DNA of 64,000 nucleotides from an uncultured Pelagimonas sp. (GTDB lineage Bacteria; Pseudomonadota; Alphaproteobacteria; Rhodobacterales; Rhodobacteraceae): NCBI GenBank assembly GCA_947497905.1, contig CANMIH010000003.1, positions 124,001 to 188,000 of the forward strand, written 5' to 3'. Below, in pieces: positions 24,682-32,937 of this stretch. Position 1 is the stretch's first letter, and the number at the start of each line of letters is the position of its first letter. The notes under the pieces were generated by a model. The model was not told the DNA's origin, did no database searches, and saw nothing but the letters and a program-made list of their open reading frames with translations. A program made the position numbers and the translations under genes.

Positions 24682-25032
24682 TTAGTTCCGTTGGTTCAAA
24701 AGGTGATCTTCATGGCGGGACACAATGTTTTCTAAGCGCTCCATGATTTTGGCGTTGCCTTCCATCACGGCAACGACCTTGCCCAGCCCGCCTGACATGC
24801 GCTCCATTTGAAGTTGAAGCCCGTGGATATCTTCGCTTGATGGCGCATTGTCCAAACGCCCTTCAACTCGGGTAACGCGGTGTTCCAGTTCGTCTATTCG
24901 ATTGTTGAGCGCCGTGAATTGCCGGGTGTTGTTCTTCTGGCGCGACGAAATGAAGGTGTAGAACATGGCCCCAATCGACAGCACGACGCTGGCGATTGAT
25001 GCCAAATCTTTCAGCTCGGCCAGCCCCATCAA
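24682..25032 (-). CDS. Mu gp25-like protein (DUF2730)
   Basis: 116 aa. A single N-terminal membrane helix (about residues 9-27) and a long coiled coil (about 40-110), typical of DUF2730. Homologues lie in the lysis region of Mu-like phages and may act with the holin/spanin set. A second Met two residues in could be the start. Confidence 0.85.
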   Translation of the reverse strand: MMGLAELKDLASIASVVLSIGAMFYTFISSRQKNNTRQFTALNNRIDELEHRVTRVEGRLDNAPSSEDIHGLQLQMERMSGGLGKVVAVMEGNAKIMERLENIVSRHEDHLLNQRN

Positions 25033-25071
25033 ATGGGCCCGCCTTTGCCGCGTGAACTCATGACCAAGTAC

Positions 25072-25740
25072 TTACCCATGTCGGTTGTTTTCCGCGCTTA
25101 CGCGCTCCGCTTGGTCCCGCTGCAATTCCTCTTCGCGCCACTGATCAATGGCCGAATTGCCCGAAGGTTTCAGCACCGCCGCCGCAAGCGTTGCGTCCTG
25201 CCCAGAGCTGGCCGCGCCCGGACTTTCTGAAGACATGGTGCGCAATCGTTTCATAGTCTGGATGACCGCCGGGGCACGCGCGACAGCATCGGCCACCGAC
25301 CGTTCGAAATCCTGCGCCTTGATTTGCATTCGACCACCAAAGAAGAAGCTGATCACCACGCCCAGCACGCCCCAATATCCGGCGGGCAAAATCGCCAAAG
25401 AGGCGATGGCGGCGGCGGCGTGCTCTGGCCACCAGATTGAGGCCGCAATGGGCAACAGAATGGCAAAGGTCAGCATCGGGCGCACCAGCCGGTTCAAGCC
25501 GTCTACAAGGCTGTCAAACCATGTCCGTGTCGAGCGTCCCCCGAACTCAGACGCATATTGAGCAAGCGCCGCGCTGTTCAGCTCAGCTTCGCGCACTGCG
25601 GATGCTTCAGCATTGGCAACAAAGGCCCCCGCTGTTTCGGTGATGACATTCCGGCCACCGCCAAAAAGTAGTTTCAAAAACCGCAAGGTCTCTCTCCTAG
25701 CTTGATCCAGATTTGATCCATGAAAAGGGAAAAGCGCCAA
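25072..25740 (-). CDS. Holin of the GTA 3TM type
   Basis: 222 aa. Three hydrophobic segments at about 92-150 (MLTFAILLPIAASIWW; AAAAIASLAILPAGYWGVLG; VVISFFFGGRM) in a protein with soluble ends, matching the GTA_holin_3TM family used for release of rhodobacterial gene transfer agents. It would make membrane lesions for the endolysin encoded just upstream. Confidence 0.82.
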   Translation of the reverse strand: MALFPFHGSNLDQARRETLRFLKLLFGGGRNVITETAGAFVANAEASAVREAELNSAALAQYASEFGGRSTRTWFDSLVDGLNRLVRPMLTFAILLPIAASIWWPEHAAAAIASLAILPAGYWGVLGVVISFFFGGRMQIKAQDFERSVADAVARAPAVIQTMKRLRTMSSESPGAASSGQDATLAAAVLKPSGNSAIDQWREEELQRDQAERVSAENNRHG

Positions 25741-25753
25741 TCAGGCGGGGCAA

Positions 25754-26365
25754 TCAGCCCCATCCTGAAACCCGCTCGCGGAACTGCGCGTCAGACAGGT
25801 GATAACGCGGGTCCATGAACTCTTCCGCGCGCTTGATCCAACCGCCCTTGCCGCCAGCTCGAGTGCGGGCGTACTTGCGCGATTTGGCGCGGCGATCCGC
25901 CAGCCGGAAATAGTAATTCCGCCGCGCAATGCCGTAGGCGTTGAACAGGTAATGACCCGCCCGCTGATACACACGTTGCGCCGCTGCAATCGTTTTGGGG
26001 CCAAGCGCGCCGTCAACGGCCACGTTCTCCTGAAACTCATTCAGAAGACGTTGCAGGATCTTCACGGCATTGCCGCCCGCGTTGACGTGCATGTCAAAGA
26101 CAGTGGCGTGCAGGACCTCGGGAAGTTCCGCGATCCGTGGCCGTTTAAAGTAATGTTCTATGAAGATTTCGACGGCCTGATCATAGGTCAGGAGCTTGAC
26201 ATCGCGGGCGTCAACATCGCCGTCGCGGTCAAGATCCAACCCAAGGCGGCGCATGGTGTGAATGGTCACGCCAAACTTGGTCGCTCCGCCGGGGTCGTCT
26301 GGGTCGTTTACATAGCCGCCTTCGCGGGCGACGATGCCTTTTGCAATGCTTGTAACGCTGTCCAT
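25754..26365 (-). CDS. lys: Endolysin, glycoside hydrolase family 108 N-acetylmuramidase
   Basis: 203 aa. GH108 catalytic domain with the N-terminal EGGYVNDPDDPGGATKFGVT motif (Glu is the catalytic residue), a calcium-loop-like DLDRDGDVDARDV and the peptidoglycan-binding type C-terminal part LNAYGIARR-like (LFNAYGIARRNYYF). Degrades peptidoglycan for lysis. Its ribosome binding site GGAG lies in the 3' arm of a strong hairpin (see 26366-26440). A decayed copy of this gene lies at 40358-40569. Confidence 0.93.
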   Translation of the reverse strand: MDSVTSIAKGIVAREGGYVNDPDDPGGATKFGVTIHTMRRLGLDLDRDGDVDARDVKLLTYDQAVEIFIEHYFKRPRIAELPEVLHATVFDMHVNAGGNAVKILQRLLNEFQENVAVDGALGPKTIAAAQRVYQRAGHYLFNAYGIARRNYYFRLADRRAKSRKYARTRAGGKGGWIKRAEEFMDPRYHLSDAQFRERVSGWG

Positions 26366-26440
26366 AAGCCGCTCCGTTTGTCTCGGACAAACGTAGCGGC
26401 GGGGGTATCAGCCATGCCGCCCGACAGGTGTCGGGGGGAT
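26366..26440 (-). promoter_or_regulatory. Late-promoter-type region before the endolysin gene (Plys): CCCGACA dyad plus RBS-trapping hairpin
   Basis: On the minus strand, CCCGACA-CC-TGTCGGG (about 26425-26440) is followed by a 15-bp hairpin (GCCGCT/AGCGGC outer, GTTTGTC/GACAAAC inner) ending three bases before the ATG, with the GGAG ribosome binding site in its 3' arm. Same layout as before the protease gene. Suggests a common activator site and translational control of lysis. Confidence 0.55.
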
Positions 26441-26454
26441 GGAGGCGAACTAAA

Positions 26455-28077
26455 CTAGCTTATAATGCGAGCTGATTTGGTTGTCTTGACACTCAATTCT
26501 CTCGATTCTTCCCAGTCCCCCTTTAGCAAGAACTCGCCAATAAAAAAATCTTCTCCGACGGTTAACAAGTCTTCCGCGTCAAGAGGTTTCGTCACTTTGA
26601 CTTCCAACACGATTCCATAATCATAAACTGCCAATTCAGAATACTCTAAATTCCAAGTAGTGGGGCACTTACTCAAAGTAAAAATTAAAAAATTATCGAC
26701 CCACTTTGGGACAAAGTACTCCTTTCCAGCCTCGTGCAGCCCAGATACAACCGTTACGCGTACAGGCGCCTCAACATTTGAAAATAAACTGGAGACCTCC
26801 ACCCAATTGAATCCCAGATTTGGCCTTGAGAGTATTTCAGGGTTCTTCTCACCTAGTGCATGACGGCGGCGCTCATGATTTCTTACCTCACTTAAGCAGT
26901 TATAAAAATGCTTACACAATTCCGCCTCCTCCGACTGCTCCCATCCTGTAAACTCCAGCATATCAACAATCCCTAACCGCGTTATGTCGGAACGGAAAAC
27001 AAGTGGATATAAATCACTTTTTAAGCTCTCAGTGGAAATCCCCAATTCATCAAATTTCTGGAGAATTTGTTTTGGCTCATGCGTAAGAACTCGCTCCAGG
27101 TCTTCAACAGCCAAAACGATTGGTTTTGGAGACAAAGCTCCCAAGACAACATCAGTGTCCCCCGTTTTAGATGGGACTGCTCTAATGACCCGCGCGGCTA
27201 AAACGGCTTCTGTCTTATTTTTGGTATTCTGCAACCCTTTTTCCACCAAATGCTGAACAAGCAATCTAAACGCTTCTTGATGAAATTTGGCGTTTTTGTC
27301 GTCATTTGAGAAAACTCGATCCCAAACCCCCTTGAGTTTCCCAGTTAGGTTAACTGGCTGTGGGTCTGTCAGCTGCATCCAACCGCGCCTCACCCTGAGT
27401 TCGAACAGAATGCCATAAGGTCCCTTATGCCTTCCGGCGCGAACCTTAAAACAGTCAACATGATCGATAAGTGTACCCTCCAGCGGCAAACCATCTGGGT
27501 TTCTATCAATCATGATCTGGTCCGTACCGAACTGAACTTGCTTTGCCTTTTTCCGTCCGGAAATTGAATATTGACCACCTTCTTCTCGGTGTAGTTTTTT
27601 TCCCGCTTTGAGATCTACACCAATATTTCCAGCCCCGTTTCCTGGTTTCGCGCTGCCACCCAACGACGTATCAAAATTCAATATCGACGAAGTCGATCGT
27701 TTTTCACTAAATGACTGTTCATACTCGAATGCCCCTGTAACGACACATTCTTCAAGCGCATCAATCTCACAAGCATATGGCTTCGCCACAATCATAGCTT
27801 TGTGGATCTCACACAAGACCTCCAAACTACCGCCGTCTGACAGCTCGATTTCTACAAAATCGCTCGAAAAGCTCGCAGTTAACGTGACATTCATAGTCTC
27901 TGAAATCTTATTTTCAGTACACCTGACGTCAAAATTTGCAACAGCTCTATCAAAAGGCTCTGGTGCAATATACTCACCATCTATCTCAAAATCAGATACG
28001 TCGTTCAATTTTTCCTCACAATCATTACTTAGTAACGGTCGAAAATTTGCTGCTGATCCAAAAACTTCTGGTGGCAA
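26455..28077 (-). CDS. Cargo protein of unknown function (540 aa), possible defence partner of the FRG protein
   Basis: I do not recognise this protein. It starts with TTG at 28077 (no ATG in the open frame after the FRG gene stop). AT-richer than the phage genes around it, which suggests recent acquisition. No signal peptide or membrane segment. A Gly/Lys-rich segment lies at 141-176. At residues 399-406 it reads RNHERRRH within a helical stretch, i.e. an R-x6-H pattern as in HEPN ribonucleases; this is weak evidence. Its neighbour encodes an FRG-domain protein, and the pair occupies the cargo slot between mor and the endolysin. Confidence 0.6.
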   Translation of the reverse strand: MPPEVFGSAANFRPLLSNDCEEKLNDVSDFEIDGEYIAPEPFDRAVANFDVRCTENKISETMNVTLTASFSSDFVEIELSDGGSLEVLCEIHKAMIVAKPYACEIDALEECVVTGAFEYEQSFSEKRSTSSILNFDTSLGGSAKPGNGAGNIGVDLKAGKKLHREEGGQYSISGRKKAKQVQFGTDQIMIDRNPDGLPLEGTLIDHVDCFKVRAGRHKGPYGILFELRVRRGWMQLTDPQPVNLTGKLKGVWDRVFSNDDKNAKFHQEAFRLLVQHLVEKGLQNTKNKTEAVLAARVIRAVPSKTGDTDVVLGALSPKPIVLAVEDLERVLTHEPKQILQKFDELGISTESLKSDLYPLVFRSDITRLGIVDMLEFTGWEQSEEAELCKHFYNCLSEVRNHERRRHALGEKNPEILSRPNLGFNWVEVSSLFSNVEAPVRVTVVSGLHEAGKEYFVPKWVDNFLIFTLSKCPTTWNLEYSELAVYDYGIVLEVKVTKPLDAEDLLTVGEDFFIGEFLLKGDWEESRELSVKTTKSARIIS

Positions 28078-28133
28078 GTTACTTACGTTACCCCACCCGC
28101 CACCTGCGTTGTTATCACCCGGCTACGCGGAAA

Positions 28134-29105
28134 CTAATTTAGTAAAGCACTCATCATTCTCCGCTCTTCCATTTGTGCAACAACCCCGTCAAAGCCTGGG
28201 AATAGCTTTGCAGCCGTAACACCGTGCTTATCTAAGATCCTTAAAAGCTCAAAACACTCATAAACAGGCACTGTGAACTGAGTAAGCACGCCATCGAGTA
28301 ACTTCTGCCCTTTGAGTGCGCAAATTTTGCCATTTTGCTCCACCGCGTACTGGAGACTATGGTCATCAGACATTTCCTGACCGGCATACTTGTGAGCTGG
28401 ACTATGAAAGGAAAAACAACCCATCTGAGCGACAATGTTGTGGTTGCTCCGTGTGGGTGGGTAAATAAATGTTACTTCAAAAGGGGTAAGATTTTCATCT
28501 GCATATTCTTGATGAGGAAGAGATACAGCGAACTCCGAACTTTGCGAACAATGAGTTTGGAGCAACACCCAAACGGCCAACTTTCGGTTCAAGGTTTTGC
28601 TAACATCGCCGCCTTTATCCAATGTTTCATACAAATCCTTAAGGGCACCAGAGGCAGCAAACCGCATCGCTATCAAATGAGACCTAGTCCAATCTTGGAG
28701 AGGCGTTTTCAAGCCGTGATGCTGAGCTAACGCCAAGACCTCGAGCACCTCTTCATTGGGCCAAAAGTTCGAAGACATTATCTTCATTTCATTTCGATCG
28801 TCTACGAGTTCCGAATGAATGACCGATGGTACTGGAGGCAGCCCTAAACCAAGCTCATTTGCACTTCGATAGAAACTGGCAAGAGAGCCAAGTTCAAGGT
28901 TCCCGCGCACATGATGACCACAATCTTTTAGCCATCTTTTTCCCTCTGGTCTCCGAGAGCTTGGCACAAGGTCATATTCAGAGTCACTAATGCCTCGAAA
29001 CAGCGTCGAACTGTCGGGCTGCAACTTACCGGTTAACTCATGATCCATTGCTCGGTAAAATTCTTGTGCAGAAGCACAGTGTACCTTCAACGTTTCGTAC
29101 GACAA
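28134..29105 (-). CDS. FRG-domain protein (cargo gene)
   Basis: 323 aa. The FRG domain is clear: TLFRGISDSEYDLVPSSRR with FRG at 36-38, ALAQHHGLKTPLQDWTRSHL at about 125-144, AQMGCFSF and the late LFPGFDG. FRG domains are of unknown activity and are frequent in candidate phage-defence genes and mobile elements. Start is TTG or similar at 29105 with AAGGA just upstream. AT-rich relative to neighbours. Own promoter likely in the 77-bp gap before it. Probably co-transcribed with the 540-aa gene. Confidence 0.82.
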   Translation of the reverse strand: MSYETLKVHCASAQEFYRAMDHELTGKLQPDSSTLFRGISDSEYDLVPSSRRPEGKRWLKDCGHHVRGNLELGSLASFYRSANELGLGLPPVPSVIHSELVDDRNEMKIMSSNFWPNEEVLEVLALAQHHGLKTPLQDWTRSHLIAMRFAASGALKDLYETLDKGGDVSKTLNRKLAVWVLLQTHCSQSSEFAVSLPHQEYADENLTPFEVTFIYPPTRSNHNIVAQMGCFSFHSPAHKYAGQEMSDDHSLQYAVEQNGKICALKGQKLLDGVLTQFTVPVYECFELLRILDKHGVTAAKLFPGFDGVVAQMEERRMMSALLN

Positions 29106-29182
29106 ATTCCTTCAAACCCCTTCATGTATAAGCATAAATGAGGCATATCCCTCAGCCGATGTAAACTGTTTTTGGCGCTATT

Positions 29183-29563
29183 TTAACCGAAGGGTAACAT
29201 GGATTGATTGCTCGCTCTCAACTTGGCAACCGTTCGCTCGACTGTACGAATATGCACATCCAGCTCTTCGGCTATTTGACTATGAGACAGGCCTTCCAGG
29301 TGCAATGCTTCGATACATCTTTTGCGCCCCGCGTTTCCCGCGAAATCCCCACAGGGAACCAAAAGATCTCCAGCCCCTAACAGATTTGAGAGACGTTGAG
29401 CGTTTGCCAGACCGATCTTTCGTGCCAAACGACCGTCCGCTCTTGGTTCCTTCGGCAAATAAACGGCTCGTCCGCCAAAGGACTTCGCGAGCTGCACAGC
29501 TATTTCTTCTCCGATTTCTTCCGCGATGTACCCTAAAACACCGGGCAAGTATTTACCCGCCAT
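29183..29563 (-). CDS. mor: Mor-type middle/late transcription activator
   Basis: 126 aa from the ATG at 29563 (TGATG overlap with gemA, GGAGG six bases upstream). Mor/C family: N-terminal dimerisation part (YIAEEIGEEIAVQLAKSFGG), then LVPCGDFAGNAGRK and a helix-turn-helix HSQIAEELDVHIRTVERTV. In Mu, Mor and C switch on middle and late promoters. Only one such gene is present here, so it may serve both roles. A frameshifted copy lies near 41540-41830. Confidence 0.9.
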   Translation of the reverse strand: MAGKYLPGVLGYIAEEIGEEIAVQLAKSFGGRAVYLPKEPRADGRLARKIGLANAQRLSNLLGAGDLLVPCGDFAGNAGRKRCIEALHLEGLSHSQIAEELDVHIRTVERTVAKLRASNQSMLPFG

Positions 29564-30003
29564 CATGCACCTCCTGAATGGTCGACACCCGCTCGGTCAC
29601 ACCACGATTTCAGAGCGTTGATCACGTCCGAAATCTGACCGTGGTCTTCCATCGCGTCGACGTCGATCAGAGCAGCGCCCCAGGTCCTGGCAAATCGCTT
29701 GCGGATGAACGCATTCAATCCGTCACGTGTTGGGTTCTCCAAGGCATCAGCTTTCTTCAAAAGCCCCCACAGGACATGAATGTAGCGCACGTCAGCGCGC
29801 TTGGCCGTTTTCCTCGTGCCACCTGTGCGCGACGGCTTAAAACCCTTCTGTTCAAGCGCTTTGACGACCTTTCGCAGTTCTTCTTCAGTCATTTCCGAAA
29901 GACTGCTTTTACCAACCACACGGAGCTGAAGAGATTGACGGGTGTCGTTATCAATGCCCAGCGCGCGGCACGCTACAAAGATCTTGCGTTTGGTTGCGTT
30001 CAT
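29563..30003 (-). CDS. gemA: GemA / Mu gp16-like protein
   Basis: 146 aa from ATG 30003. GemA family: MNATKRKIFVACRALGIDND, LSEMTEEELRKVVKALEQKGF, then RYIHVLWGLLKKADALE and WGAALIDVDAMEDHGQ. In Mu it modulates host gene expression and DNA relaxation and lies just before mor, as here. A relic of the homologue is present near 41840-41910. Confidence 0.9.
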   Translation of the reverse strand: MNATKRKIFVACRALGIDNDTRQSLQLRVVGKSSLSEMTEEELRKVVKALEQKGFKPSRTGGTRKTAKRADVRYIHVLWGLLKKADALENPTRDGLNAFIRKRFARTWGAALIDVDAMEDHGQISDVINALKSWCDRAGVDHSGGA

Positions 30004-30013
30004 GCCCCTGCCC

Positions 30014-30625
30014 TCACGCCTTCGCCAGATCCAGCGCGACCAGGACGTCTTTCTTGGTCGCAGGATCAACTGAATAGAAGCGGATATAGGTGGCGGTTGC
30101 GTCGCGGATTGTAGCCTCTTGAATGGCCTTCATGGCACGCTGCCAGAGCGGAGATTCAAACTTGTGCTTCTGCAGTCCAAGGATGCCATCGCGATTGATG
30201 CGCCCCTTGCTATTCAAAGCAAAGGCACCGGTTACGATTTCACGGATGACGTCACTGCTGCCTTCAAGCTCATCGTTTAGGAACTCGTCCAGCAACCCCT
30301 TGGCCGCTTCTAGTTCTGGACCAAACGACACAAACTTGGCGACGGACAGTTCAACTTTCATCTTGCCGCAAACGGAGCGCAAAGAGAGATTTCCCTCCTG
30401 CCCGCCTACGGAGACGTTGTAATCGGCCATCATCATTTCACGATAGGCCTGCATTTCAGACAGGGAAAGCTGCTTCAGATCCGACAGCTCAGCCGCGAGT
30501 TTCTCCGCTTTTTGGAACAACTCCGTCACCAGCTCATGTGCTAGCTTCTTTGAAGGTTCCAAGGTTTCCAGAGAAACAAAGCTGCCATCGGGCCGCTCGA
30601 TCAAATCTGTGGGTACTGCTGTCAT
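30014..30625 (-). CDS. DUF3164 family early phage protein
   Basis: 203 aa. DUF3164: VPTDLIERPDGSFVSLETLEP at the N-terminus, KAEKLAAELSDLKQLSLSEM helices, ADYNVSVGGQEGNLSLRSVCG in the middle, and a C-terminal RFYSVDP block. A conserved early gene of Mu-like phages of unknown biochemical role. Confidence 0.88.
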   Translation of the reverse strand: MTAVPTDLIERPDGSFVSLETLEPSKKLAHELVTELFQKAEKLAAELSDLKQLSLSEMQAYREMMMADYNVSVGGQEGNLSLRSVCGKMKVELSVAKFVSFGPELEAAKGLLDEFLNDELEGSSDVIREIVTGAFALNSKGRINRDGILGLQKHKFESPLWQRAMKAIQEATIRDATATYIRFYSVDPATKKDVLVALDLAKA

Positions 30626-30671
30626 AGGATCACCTATTTTACTTAGGTTTTTCTTGGGGATGCGGCGATGG

Positions 30672-30974
30672 TTATTCCGCCGCCTGCAACATCGTCATGG
30701 CTTGGAGCGTCGTAATGTCGAAATCTTCGACGCGGAAATCACGCTTCACACCTTTGTCCAGGTCGACCGCTTTCAGGAACAGACCTGGCTTGCGATGCCA
30801 CCGGGTCACTCCAAACCAAAAGGCAACGACCTGAAGGTGGCGGCTAGCCGTTTCGCCCTGCCTGTTCTTGTAGTCGCAAACGAATTCAAGTTTCGGAGCG
30901 TTAACTGCAATCATTGTGTTCATGATGTGCAGTTCATTTTCTGAAAGCGGCTTTGTATTACCGGGTTTACACAT
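30672..30974 (-). CDS. Small early phage protein of unknown function
   Basis: 100 aa. Contains FVCDYKNRQGETASRHLQ, a W-rich WHRKPGLFLKAVDLDKG and RDFRVEDFD, a pattern seen in small conserved phage proteins that resemble a WYL/SH3-like fold. No function assigned. In the early operon between DUF3164 and the 76-aa gene. Confidence 0.6.
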   Translation of the reverse strand: MCKPGNTKPLSENELHIMNTMIAVNAPKLEFVCDYKNRQGETASRHLQVVAFWFGVTRWHRKPGLFLKAVDLDKGVKRDFRVEDFDITTLQAMTMLQAAE

Positions 30975-30977
30975 GGT

Positions 30978-31208
30978 TTAAACGCCTTCTTTTTTCTTGG
31001 TTTTGGCGGCCGATGCCGCGACAACCGCGCCCAATCCTTCAGGGCGGCAAAACACAAGGCCCGCCGACGCCAACATCATAGCCATCGCAATTATCTCTTT
31101 GCTGGACAGGTCATCGGCCCCGGCTTCGCCGTGGAGATCAATTTGTGTGACTGCCGATTGCGAAAGCGCCACTATTTGTTGGTGTGTCAGTATTGGAAAT
31201 TCAGTCAT
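30978..31208 (-). CDS. Small early phage protein (76 aa)
   Basis: Start taken at 31208 (MTEFPILTHQQIVALSQSAV), overlapping the end of the previous gene; the longer reading back to 31301 runs inside that gene. Mostly helical, with an alanine-rich segment and basic C-terminus (AAKTKKKEGV). Function unknown. Confidence 0.5.
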   Translation of the reverse strand: MTEFPILTHQQIVALSQSAVTQIDLHGEAGADDLSSKEIIAMAMMLASAGLVFCRPEGLGAVVAASAAKTKKKEGV

Positions 31209-31596
31209 TACCGTTGTCTTCAATCTCTTGGTCTGGAAAATGGAGGCACTCGCTGCATGCGCGCGCCATTTGAATCTGAAGGCGATTTGCACGGACACCA
31301 CGCTTACGCTTGATGCGCCACTGGCGGCATACGTCTTTGCCGATCATGCCGATGAAGGGGCAGTCGATGCTCTCGGACATGAGCGCACCACGCACTGCCA
31401 TTTCTATGCCTTGGGAATTGGCAACATATTTGTTGCGGATAACCATACTTACTGCACCATTACTATATCCAAGGACCTGAGCTGCCTTGTTCTGGCTGGT
31501 ACGCTGGCATTCCTGAGCCAATGCTTCAACCCAATCGGGCAATTCATCACCCCAAGCTTCCCGCGCTATCTCTACCGCTGAATACACAGGTGTCAT
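31201..31596 (-). CDS. Helix-turn-helix early regulator
   Basis: 131 aa. N-terminal part has a helix-turn-helix of the CII/Cro-like type (TSQNKAAQVLGYSNGAVSMVI). A Cys pair lies at SECLH/CRQW. Similar proteins occur in the early region of alphaproteobacterial Mu-like phages. Possibly a replication/transcription regulator. Coupled by ATGA overlap with the gene before it. Confidence 0.6.
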   Translation of the reverse strand: MTPVYSAVEIAREAWGDELPDWVEALAQECQRTSQNKAAQVLGYSNGAVSMVIRNKYVANSQGIEMAVRGALMSESIDCPFIGMIGKDVCRQWRIKRKRGVRANRLQIQMARACSECLHFPDQEIEDNGND

Positions 31597-32141
31597 TCTA
31601 CACCCCCGTGCAGAAAGGCCCCAAAGGTGCCTTCGTTAGGATCAAAGAGGCCACGCAAGCGCATTGGTTTGGGTGCGCGTTCCCCGGTGCGATTGACCAG
31701 GTGATAGATCGCTTGAGACTTACGCGGCACCGCCGCCTGACGCACAACAACGTAACCGCCCGCCATCAGGTCTTTGACGTATTGGCGCGCTTGGTGAATG
31801 GTCACATTCAGTTCGCCAACACTGGCAATCGACGCAAGATCCGTCAGCGTGAACGTCCGATACCGCAACATGACAATCCACATGGCGTCTTCAGCCGTTT
31901 TGCATTCGCCACCGACACGCATGTTTTCGTCGCGCCGCTCGGGAAGAATGTAAAAGCGCTGGTGCCCGCGTTTCTCCGCTTCAACGATCCACCCTTTTTG
32001 AAGCCAACGCTTCAGGAATGGGGCCGCCATGCTTTCGCACACGCCTTCCCGAACCAGATAGGTCCGGTGGATCAAAGGAAGCTTGGACGCCTTGTCCCAA
32101 GCGGCCTTTTCAACCGGCGATTTGAACGTTTTGTCAGTCAT
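31593..32141 (-). CDS. Early phage protein with winged-helix-like middle
   Basis: 182 aa. N-terminal region LIHRTYLVREGVCESMAAP, central FTLTDLASIASVGELNVTIH and YVKDLMAGGYVVV, which looks like a winged helix. Directly follows the MuB-type ATPase gene with a 4-base overlap. Function unknown; DNA binding is an inference. Confidence 0.6.
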   Translation of the reverse strand: MTDKTFKSPVEKAAWDKASKLPLIHRTYLVREGVCESMAAPFLKRWLQKGWIVEAEKRGHQRFYILPERRDENMRVGGECKTAEDAMWIVMLRYRTFTLTDLASIASVGELNVTIHQARQYVKDLMAGGYVVVRQAAVPRKSQAIYHLVNRTGERAPKPMRLRGLFDPNEGTFGAFLHGGVE

Positions 32142-32923
32142 TGGCGGGCCGCCTTTGCGCCAGAGGTGGAGACCAGAGAAACACGGGGCTGAAGCTGTGC
32201 TGGTTTGCGCTCCGCTGGCGGCAGTCCGTCGAAGAAAGGCGTCGCGCCCCAGAGCTTGCGAGTGACCACTTCTGCCCCGCGCTGTTTTGCGATTTCGCGC
32301 GCCTTGCCCAGCATGTTGCTGACCCGGCGTGTTGCGCCGTTGGCCTTGCTCACAATTTCCGCCAGAAGCTCTTCTTCGACTTCGACGCCCTTGGCATAGA
32401 TGCTAGCAAGGCGACGCGCGTCGTCCATTTCGCAAGGCTGGGCCCCTTCCCAAACCGCGATCCGATTGTGGATGTTTTCAAACCGGGTCAGGTCTTGGGG
32501 AAGAAGTTCTTCGCCTACCAAGATCACCGGCACCAGACCGCCTGCGGTGTTGTAGATGTCACGGGCCATGCCGACCATGCCGCGCTTAATCAGGTAGTGG
32601 GCGTCGTCAATAATCAAAGCTCGGTTGGTACGCTCCATATAGCCCGCAATAGCCCGGATGCGCGCCGACACATTGCGCGGTGATTTGACCTGGATCTGGT
32701 CGACGATCTGGTCCAGCACATCCAGCTTGGAGGTATTTTCAATGACCTCAATCGCGATCACATCAAAGAGGATTTGAACGGCGCTTACGGCGGTCGATTT
32801 GCCCCAGCCTGAAGGACCGTAAAAGCACCCCATGCGCTCTTGGCCGATAGGCGCGTCAATGAGCTGCGAAACCATCGTATTCAGCGTCGACACGTTTGTA
32901 AGTTGTGCAATCTGTGATGCCAT
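32138..32923 (-). CDS. B: Transposition ATPase, MuB type
   Basis: 261 aa from ATG 32923. AAA+ ATPase: Walker A GPSGWGKST near residue 36, Walker B ALIIDDAHYL near 107, and a C-terminal ANGATRRVSNMLGKAREIA region. MuB-type ATPases select target DNA and activate MuA. Lies 15 bp after the transposase gene. An upstream Met at 33013 lies inside the transposase gene and is less likely. Confidence 0.92.
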   Translation of the reverse strand: MASQIAQLTNVSTLNTMVSQLIDAPIGQERMGCFYGPSGWGKSTAVSAVQILFDVIAIEVIENTSKLDVLDQIVDQIQVKSPRNVSARIRAIAGYMERTNRALIIDDAHYLIKRGMVGMARDIYNTAGGLVPVILVGEELLPQDLTRFENIHNRIAVWEGAQPCEMDDARRLASIYAKGVEVEEELLAEIVSKANGATRRVSNMLGKAREIAKQRGAEVVTRKLWGATPFFDGLPPAERKPAQLQPRVSLVSTSGAKAARQ

Positions 32924-32937
32924 ATTCACTACCTCGT

